DNA of 64,000 bases from JAVDCA01 sp035293985 (lineage in GTDB: Bacteria > Pseudomonadota > Alphaproteobacteria > Rhizobiales > Xanthobacteraceae). Below are positions 58,991 through 64,000 of the stretch, piece after piece. The notes beneath the pieces are model-generated. The model was not told the DNA's origin. It saw nothing but the letters and a program-made list of their open reading frames with translations, and did not search any database. Both the position numbers and the translations under genes were made by a program. Location: the NCBI GenBank assembly GCA_035293985.1, contig DATGLS010000017.1:62001-126000 (forward strand), in the 5' to 3' direction. How positions within the stretch are numbered: the stretch's first letter is position 1; every line of letters begins with the position of its first letter.

Positions 58991-59112
58991 TTCAGGTATC
59001 AGGTATCAGAAATCAGGCATCAGCCCTAGCGCATCTTGCAGTGCCGAGTATCGCGCCCGGACGTAATATCCGATTTTTCTGATCCCTGATCTCTGATACC
59101 TGATACCTGATG
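58991..59112. repeat. ggtatcaggtatcag inverted repeat overlapping a start codon
   Basis: Left arm ttcaggtatcaggtatcaga (58991-59023 in full) and right arm ctgatccctgatctctgata (59079-59112 in full) are near-exact reverse complements with internal 7-9-bp tandem units. The right arm contains the ATG (59110) of the oxidoreductase gene. Much less GC-rich than its surroundings. Confidence 0.88.
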
Positions 59113-60735
59113 ACGCAGGCACTTAACCGGACCTATGATGCCATCATCATCGGCGCCGGCCAGCACGGGCTCGTGCTCGGCTGTTATCTCGCCAAGGCCG
59201 GGCTCGACGTCCTGCTGGTCGACCGCCGGCTCACCTATGGCGGCGGGCTCAACACGACCGAAGCGACGCTGCCCGGCTTCTATCACAACCTGCACTCGAT
59301 CAATCATTTCCACATCAGCGAGACGCCCTGGTTCCGCGATCTCGGGCTCGCCGAGCGGGTGACCTACATCACGCCGCGCTACGAGTTCGGGCAGGCGCAT
59401 CGCGACGGCACCGCGCTGGTGCTCGGCCGCGACCTCGAGGAGACCGTCGCCAATATCGGCCGCTTCTCGAGCAAGGACGCCGCGACCTTCCGCGCCTGGA
59501 ACCGGCAGGCCGAGGAGATGACGGCGAGGATCCTGATCCCCGAACGCTACGCCGAGCCGGTGCCGCAGGCGGAGCGCGAGGCGCTCCTGTCGCGCACGGC
59601 GCTCGGCCGCGATTTCCTCGCCATGACGCGGCGCCAGCCGCTCGACGTGGTGCGCGAGCTGTTCGAGAACGAGCACGTTCAGCTGCTGTTTCTGTTCAAG
59701 GTGTCACTGTTCGGCACCTGGCTCACCGACACGCTGTCGAGGACGAGCCCGATGGGCTCGGTGATCCGCGCCTTCGACCTGCAGACCGGCTATCAACTCT
59801 GCCAGGGCGGCTCGTTCAACCTCGCGCGAGGCCTGATGGAGACCTTCATCGCGGCCGGCGGCGCGTACGCACCGCAGGTCGCGCCCGAGCACATCGTGCT
59901 CGAGGGCGGACGCGCGACCGGCATCGCGCTTGGCGACGGGCGCACCGTGCGGGCGCGGCAGCTCGTCGCCTCGACCATCGACGTGCACCAGACCTTCGAG
60001 AGCCTGATCGGCCGCGCGCAGATTCCGGCGACGCTCGCAAAGAAGCTCGATCATTTCCAGTACACCAAGTGGTCGCTGTTCGGCCTGCATCTGGCGCTGG
60101 AGGAAAGCCCGCGCTTTGCCGCTGCAAAATTCGATCCCAACATGAATCGCGCGCTCAAATGGAGCATCGGCGCCGAGACCATGGACGACCTGTTCGCCGC
60201 CCATCAGGAGGTGATGGCCGGCAAGGTGCCGTCGATCGTGCAGTTCGGCTCCGGGCCGCTCAGCCTGCTCGATCCGACCCAGGCGCCGCCCGGCAAGCAC
60301 ACGAGCTACGCCTGGCACGTGATGCCGCTCGAGCCCGACATCGGCAGCCGCAACTATGAGGACTGGAAGGCGGAGTTCTCGGAAAAGATCATCGAAACGT
60401 GGGCGCGCTACTGCCCGAACATGACGCGCAAGAACATCCTCGCCCAGCACGCCTATACGGGCCGCGAGTACGTGCAGGAGCTCGTCAACATGCGCGGCGG
60501 CGACATATTCATGGGCGCCTTCAACGCCGAGCAGGTGATGTACAATCATTTCGGCTACCGCACGCCGATTCCCAATCTCTACTACGCGGGCTCCGCCGCC
60601 CATTGCGGCGGCGCCATCTCGGGCGGCCCGAGCTATGTCGCGGCCGGCATCATCGCGCGCGACCTCGGGCTGAAGCCGTGGTGGAAGCCTTGGAACGCCC
60701 GCGAGGCGCTGGAGCGGCTCGCCGCGGCGGCGTAA
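59110..60735 (+). CDS. CrtI-like (phytoene dehydrogenase-related) FAD-dependent oxidoreductase
   Basis: 541 residues. The N-terminal FAD site is YDAIIIGAGQHGLVLGCYLAKAG with LLVDRRLTYGGGLNTTE. The C-terminal FAD contact is NLYYAGSAAHCGGAISGGPSYVAAGIIARD, the layout of the CrtI/PDS-like NAD(P)/FAD oxidoreductases (COG1233-type). No carotenoid genes are nearby and the substrate-side sequences differ, so phytoene is unlikely to be the substrate. The ATG at 59110 lies at the end of an inverted repeat and has no good Shine-Dalgarno sequence, so its start should be treated with care. It is divergent from livK. Confidence 0.88.
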   Translation: MTQALNRTYDAIIIGAGQHGLVLGCYLAKAGLDVLLVDRRLTYGGGLNTTEATLPGFYHNLHSINHFHISETPWFRDLGLAERVTYITPRYEFGQAHRDGTALVLGRDLEETVANIGRFSSKDAATFRAWNRQAEEMTARILIPERYAEPVPQAEREALLSRTALGRDFLAMTRRQPLDVVRELFENEHVQLLFLFKVSLFGTWLTDTLSRTSPMGSVIRAFDLQTGYQLCQGGSFNLARGLMETFIAAGGAYAPQVAPEHIVLEGGRATGIALGDGRTVRARQLVASTIDVHQTFESLIGRAQIPATLAKKLDHFQYTKWSLFGLHLALEESPRFAAAKFDPNMNRALKWSIGAETMDDLFAAHQEVMAGKVPSIVQFGSGPLSLLDPTQAPPGKHTSYAWHVMPLEPDIGSRNYEDWKAEFSEKIIETWARYCPNMTRKNILAQHAYTGREYVQELVNMRGGDIFMGAFNAEQVMYNHFGYRTPIPNLYYAGSAAHCGGAISGGPSYVAAGIIARDLGLKPWWKPWNAREALERLAAAA

Positions 60736-60820
60736 GGAAGACGGCGTTACCACGGCCACGCCGGGTGACGCAGCGGCAAGGCGCCAACCAGCCTTCCAGC
60801 TCACCTCGCTGCGCTATCGC

Positions 60821-61057
60821 GTGCAGGAAGGCGAGAATGCCGAGGCCGTCCCGGGCAAGCTCGACGGCTACGAGCTCGTGCGCATCGTGCGCGAGCGCTG
60901 GCCGGCGGTCAAAATCGTGATGACGTCCGGATTCCCCGGCACGGGGCGCGACCCGCACGCCGCGGCCTTCCCCGACATCCCGCTGCTGACCAAGCCGTAT
61001 CGTCGCAGCGAGCTCGCGCAGACGATCAGCCGCGTGCTGACCGGCCCGAGCGGCTAG
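60821..61057 (+). pseudogene. C-terminal fragment of a receiver (response-regulator) domain
   Basis: About 70 codons ending in DGYELVRIVRERWPAVKIVM then TSGFPG and LLTKPYRRSELAQTISRVL. These are the second half of a receiver domain as found at the end of hybrid histidine kinases: Ser/Thr in TSG and Lys in KPYRR. The N-terminal half with the phospho-acceptor Asp is absent, and sequence between 60736 and 60820 is not recognisable. Remnant of a lost sensor kinase or regulator; it is unlikely to be functional. Confidence 0.7.
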
Positions 61058-61172
61058 CAACCACCCCCGTCAGATTTTCTCGTCCAAAATGTCGGTTCGG
61101 CGCGGCCCCATTCGACACTACAATGGGCGCACGGCGCTGGTGCCGGAACCGCCCGCGCAACAGGAGCATTCC

Positions 61173-61523
61173 ATGCCGAACTACATGCTGCTACTCCATG
61201 TCGACACCACCCGCCCGCGTCCGACCTCGCCGGACGAGATCATGGCGGTCACCAAGTCCTACATGAATTGGGCCGACCGCATGAGGGCGGAAGGGCGGCT
61301 GAAGGGCGGCGAGAAGCTGACCAACGACGCCGGCAAGGTCATGCGGCCGAAGAACGGGCGCGTCACCGTGACCGACGGCCCCTATGCGGAGAGCAAGGAG
61401 CTGGTCGGCGGCTATTTCGCGATCAGCGCCAAGGATTATGACGAGGCCTGCCGGATCGCCGAAAGCTGCCCGCATCTCGGCTATGGTGGCACGGTCGAGG
61501 TGCGCCAGGTCGATCAGATGTAA
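61173..61523 (+). CDS. YCII-related (DGPF) protein
   Basis: 116 residues. It begins MPNYMLLLHVD; GRVTVTDGPYAESKELVGGYFAIS carries the DGP(F/Y) motif that names the family; AKDYDEACRIAESCPHLGYG is the usual end. Members are small dimeric alpha-beta barrels of unknown activity. They are nearly always adjacent to ECF42-type sigma factors, as here (54 bp upstream of one), and are probably their targets or partners. caggagc precedes the ATG. Confidence 0.92.
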   Translation: MPNYMLLLHVDTTRPRPTSPDEIMAVTKSYMNWADRMRAEGRLKGGEKLTNDAGKVMRPKNGRVTVTDGPYAESKELVGGYFAISAKDYDEACRIAESCPHLGYGGTVEVRQVDQM

Positions 61524-61576
61524 GGTCGACCAGATGTGACGTCGGTCAGATCCGAAACCGACCCCGATGTGATCCC

Positions 61577-62833
61577 ATGAGCGAGGCCGCCCAGGCAGAC
61601 GTGCATGCAGAGGTGCTGGTCGACGATCTCTTCCGCCGCGAGGCCGGCAAGATTTCGGCGTGGCTCGCGCGTCTGCTTGGGCCGGCCCGGCTCGATCTCA
61701 TCGAGGACGCGGTACAGGACGCCTTCGGCGCGGCGCTCGCGCGCTGGCCGCTCGACGGCGCGCCGGAGAGGCCGACGGCCTGGCTCGCGGTCGCGGCGCG
61801 CAACAAGGCGCTCGACCGGCTGCGCCGCGACGCCCGGCTCGACCCGTTCGATGAAGGCGCCGCGCTGCGGCTCGGCTTCTCCGATCCGGAGCAGACCGGG
61901 CGGCTCGACGACACGCTGGCGCTGATGTTCGTCGCCTGCCATCCGGCGATCGAGCCGGACGAGCAGACCATGCTGACGCTCAAGAGCGTATGCGGCTTCG
62001 GCGTCAAGGAGATCGCGCGCGCCTATCTCACGACCCCCGACGCGGTGACCCAGCGCCTGGTGCGCGCCAAGCGCAAGATCGCCGGGCTCGGCCTGCGCTT
62101 CGAGGTGCCGGAAGGCGCCGAGCTCGCCGAGCGACTGCCCTCGCTGATCCAGGCGATCTATCTCCTGTTCAACGGCGGCTACACCTCGGATGAGGGCGAG
62201 GCGCTGATGCGGCGCGAGCTCTGCGCAGAGGCGCTGCGGCTGGTGACCTTGCTGACGCGGCATCCCACGACCGCGACCGGCGAAGTCCACGCACTCGCGG
62301 CGCTGATCTGCTTTCACGAGGCGCGCGCCGATGCGCGCACCGACGAGCATGGCGCGATGATCCTGCTCGCCGCGCAGGATCGCTCGCGCTGGGATCGTGA
62401 CCTGATCGGGCGCGGCGTCGAGCATCTGCGCAAGTCGACCGACACCGATCGCCTCACACCATTGCACATCGAGGCAGCGATTGCGTCGCTGCACGCCGCC
62501 GCGCCATCCTTCGCCGAGACGGATTGGGGCACGATCGCGCATCACTACCAGATGCTCGAGGAGATGAAGCCGACGCCGGTGGTGCAGCTCAACGCGGCGA
62601 TCGCGCTCGCCTATGCCGAAGGCGCGGCGGCCGGGCTCGCCCGGCTCGACGCGCTCGCGGACGCGCGCAAGCTCGGCGGCTACGCCCTCTATCACGCGGC
62701 GCGGGGCGACTTGCTGGGGAAGCTCGGCCGCGTGGACGAGGCGCGCGACTCGTTCACGGCGGCCCTCGCCTGCCCGCTCAACGGCGCCGAGCGCAACTGC
62801 ATCGAGCGCAAGCTCGCCGAATCTCAGCCATAA
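61577..62833 (+). CDS. ECF42-type RNA polymerase sigma factor with long C-terminal extension
   Basis: 418 residues. The sigma-2 region (~12-80) is DLFRREAGKISAWLARLLG, DAVQDAFGAALARW and PTAWLAVAARNKALDRLRRD. Sigma-4 (~108-165) is LTLKSVCGFGVKEIARAYLT then TPDAVTQRLVRAKRKI. Residues ~170-418 form the DUF6596/TPR-like extension (LIQAIYLLFNGGYTSDEGEA, EEMKPTPVVQLNAAIALAYAEG). This architecture belongs to the ECF42 group, which lacks an anti-sigma factor and is regulated through its own C-terminus. It is co-transcribed with the upstream DGPF gene. Confidence 0.94.
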   Translation: MSEAAQADVHAEVLVDDLFRREAGKISAWLARLLGPARLDLIEDAVQDAFGAALARWPLDGAPERPTAWLAVAARNKALDRLRRDARLDPFDEGAALRLGFSDPEQTGRLDDTLALMFVACHPAIEPDEQTMLTLKSVCGFGVKEIARAYLTTPDAVTQRLVRAKRKIAGLGLRFEVPEGAELAERLPSLIQAIYLLFNGGYTSDEGEALMRRELCAEALRLVTLLTRHPTTATGEVHALAALICFHEARADARTDEHGAMILLAAQDRSRWDRDLIGRGVEHLRKSTDTDRLTPLHIEAAIASLHAAAPSFAETDWGTIAHHYQMLEEMKPTPVVQLNAAIALAYAEGAAAGLARLDALADARKLGGYALYHAARGDLLGKLGRVDEARDSFTAALACPLNGAERNCIERKLAESQP

Positions 62834-62847
62834 ACACCGAACGCCCC

Positions 62848-62876
62848 TCTCCCCCCAGGGACTCTTTAGGGGGAGA
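62848..62876. terminator. bidirectional terminator candidate
   Basis: tctccccc / gggggaga 8-bp stem, 13-nt loop containing actcttta, in the 88-bp gap between the convergent sigma-factor and dehydrogenase genes. No long T-run on either strand. Confidence 0.5.
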
Positions 62877-62921
62877 AAGAGTCCACCGAGTTTGCGGCGT
62901 GCACCTCGACTCCAATGCGCG

Positions 62922-63824
62922 TCACATCTTCGTGCCGCGGCGGCGGATCTCCTCGACGATGACGCTGTTGTCGAGGTCGGCCTCGCCGGCCCGCACGCAG
63001 GATTCCAGCACGTCGGCGTTGACGCTGAGCAGCGGCAGCGGCTGTCCGATCTTGCGCGCCTGGTCGAGCATCAGGTGCACGTCCTTGAGCGTCTGGCGGG
63101 CGCGGCCCTCGGGGCGGAAGTCGCGCGCGATCATTTTGGCGCCCTTGGTATCCATCACCTGCGAATAGGCTGCCGAGGCCTGGGCAACTTTCAGGAAGGC
63201 GGTCGGATCGAGCCCGAGCCGCGTCGCGAACACGAGGCCTTCGGCGAGCGCGAGGCGGTTGAGGCCGAGGATGAGGTTGACGGCGAGCTTGGTGCGCCCG
63301 CCGTCGCCGGCGGCGCCCACATGGAAGCGTTTGGGAAACAGCACCTGCAGCACGTCGTCGACCTCGGCCTCGGCCGCGACCGCCGCATCGCCGCCGATCA
63401 GGCCGACCCCGGCGCCCTGGCGGACCTGCTCGCTGGTACCGGAGACGGGCGTCTCCAGGAACTCGAGCGGTTGCCCGGCAATGCGGGCCGCGAGCGCCGC
63501 CACCCGGTCGGGGTCGCAGGTGCTGGTGCATAGGACGACTTTGTCTGACGTTGCGGCCTGCTCGGGGATCGCGGGAACGATCTCCTGCTCGACGACCTGC
63601 TCGACCTGATCGGTGTTGAACACCGCCAGCACGATCACGCGTGCCGCGCGAACCACATCCGCAATGGCAGCCGCCGGCCGCGCACCGAATTCCTCGAGCC
63701 GCGCCGATTTGGCCGCATCGACATCGTACCCGACCACGCCGAAGCCAGCGCCGGCGAGACGGCGGGCGAAGACCTCGCCCATCAGGCCGGTGCCGATCAC
63801 GCCGACCGGCGACTTGTCACTCAT
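62922..63824 (-). CDS. 3-hydroxyisobutyrate dehydrogenase-family NAD(P)-dependent oxidoreductase
   Basis: 300 residues. The Rossmann start is GVIGTGLMGEVFARRLAGAGF. The substrate-binding block is FLETPVSGTSEQVRQGAG, with TKLAVNLILGLNRLALAEGL carrying the catalytic Lys. FRPEGRARQTLKDVHLMLDQA is the C-terminal signature. The family reduces or oxidises beta-hydroxyacids; the exact substrate (3-hydroxyisobutyrate, tartronate semialdehyde or other) cannot be told. ATG 63824 lies at the Rossmann start. It is divergent from a nucleotide-binding oxidoreductase gene (102-bp spacer). Confidence 0.93.
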   Translation of the reverse strand: MSDKSPVGVIGTGLMGEVFARRLAGAGFGVVGYDVDAAKSARLEEFGARPAAAIADVVRAARVIVLAVFNTDQVEQVVEQEIVPAIPEQAATSDKVVLCTSTCDPDRVAALAARIAGQPLEFLETPVSGTSEQVRQGAGVGLIGGDAAVAAEAEVDDVLQVLFPKRFHVGAAGDGGRTKLAVNLILGLNRLALAEGLVFATRLGLDPTAFLKVAQASAAYSQVMDTKGAKMIARDFRPEGRARQTLKDVHLMLDQARKIGQPLPLLSVNADVLESCVRAGEADLDNSVIVEEIRRRGTKM

Positions 63825-63926
63825 GCACAGTCCTCGCTCTTGCGATAGCGCCGCTGCTGTTGTCTTGTCGCCTCGCATTCACTCGCTTGCCGGAATTCGG
63901 CGAGCGTATCAATGGGGCGCACACAC

Positions 63927-64000
63927 ATGATCAATGCCGCCGTCATCGGGCTCGGACGCTGGGGCAAATCGCTGGTCAACGCCGTGCAGGGCAAGAGCAC
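63927..64000 (+). CDS. Gfo/Idh/MocA-like oxidoreductase, N-terminal fragment
   Basis: Only 24 codons are inside the window: MINAAVIGLGRWGKSLVNAV and a few more. The GLGRWGxxL Rossmann turn at the very N-terminus is typical of Gfo/Idh/MocA-type NAD(P)-dependent oxidoreductases. An in-frame ATG at 63912 is an alternative start. The call rests on this short motif only. Confidence 0.6.
   Translation, partial: MINAAVIGLGRWGKSLVNAVQGKS

Noticed and set aside
745..59112. CRISPR arrays
   Set aside because: Repeats are palindromic, dispersed singly or in pairs and of several families; no regularly spaced direct repeats or cas genes.
59110..60735. Carotenoid phytoene desaturase
   Set aside because: Only the FAD-binding ends match; no crtB, crtE or other carotenoid gene is in the window.
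1..64000. Prophage, plasmid or integrative element
   Set aside because: No integrase, transposase, relaxase, phage structural gene, tRNA attachment site or marked composition shift was found.

Overview
The window is GC-rich DNA from an alphaproteobacterium, most probably of the order Hyphomicrobiales (Bradyrhizobium, Rhodopseudomonas, Pseudolabrys and relatives). Three things point there. Intergenic spaces are filled with short palindromic repeat families I know from those genomes (gagcatgatc...gggatcatgc, tcatgcccggg...cccgggcatga, gtagggtgggc...gcccaccctac, gtagcccgga...tccgggctac). Solute receptors of the Bug, NMT1, LivK and DctP types are abundant. Small catabolic operons are dense. I see no rRNA, tRNA, CRISPR array, transposase or phage gene. 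This is metabolic chromosome rather than a mobile island.

Layout. 1-2298 (minus): a three-gene group of lipocalin-like protein, dihydroxyphthalate-decarboxylase-like binding protein and Bug receptor. 2564-6120 (plus): a stand-alone xanthine-dehydrogenase-family large subunit, a TIGR02444 protein and a UbiX-type flavin prenyltransferase. 6238-9640: a divergent pair, a CRP-domain/thioredoxin-reductase-like flavoprotein without redox cysteines and an MFS exporter with an extra C-terminal monooxygenase-like domain. 10004-12335: an amidohydrolase and a Bug receptor. 12448-24237 (minus): a peptide ABC transporter (two permeases, one binding protein, two ATPases), gamma-glutamyltransferase, an S15-type hydrolase, a cupin and an M20 glutamate-carboxypeptidase-like enzyme. 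Together these look like a gamma-glutamyl-peptide or glutathione scavenging region. 24243-31715: intradiol dioxygenase, MetE-like protein, NMT1-like protein, two amidases, cupin and DUF2848. 31896-37115: chemoreceptor, AraC regulator, small exported protein and lytic transglycosylase.

37233-43675 is the most unusual stretch. It carries a molybdenum enzyme closely resembling pyrogallol-phloroglucinol transhydroxylase / resorcinol hydroxylase. The large subunit has an added N-terminal domain, and the small subunit has lost all four ligands of exactly one iron-sulphur cluster. The pair is followed by a LivK-type receptor and a DoxX membrane protein. 43794-46753: a collagen-like Gly-Gly-Pro/Ser-rich protein divergent from an OmpR/EnvZ-like two-component pair. 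46735-49827: a complete TRAP transporter. 49944-54063: TauD-like dioxygenase, tandem Bug receptors and an exported protein. 54160-58977: a complete branched-chain-amino-acid-type ABC operon. 59110-64000: a CrtI-like oxidoreductase, a broken receiver domain, a DGPF (YCII) protein with its ECF42-type sigma factor, a 3-hydroxyisobutyrate-dehydrogenase-like enzyme, and the start of a nucleotide-binding oxidoreductase.

The general picture is uptake and breakdown of peptides, amides, carboxylates and aromatic compounds. Several stop codons (TAG) lie inside the first bases of palindromic repeats, so repeats and gene ends have become tied together. All functional calls rest on reading the sequence and family knowledge; no database search was run.
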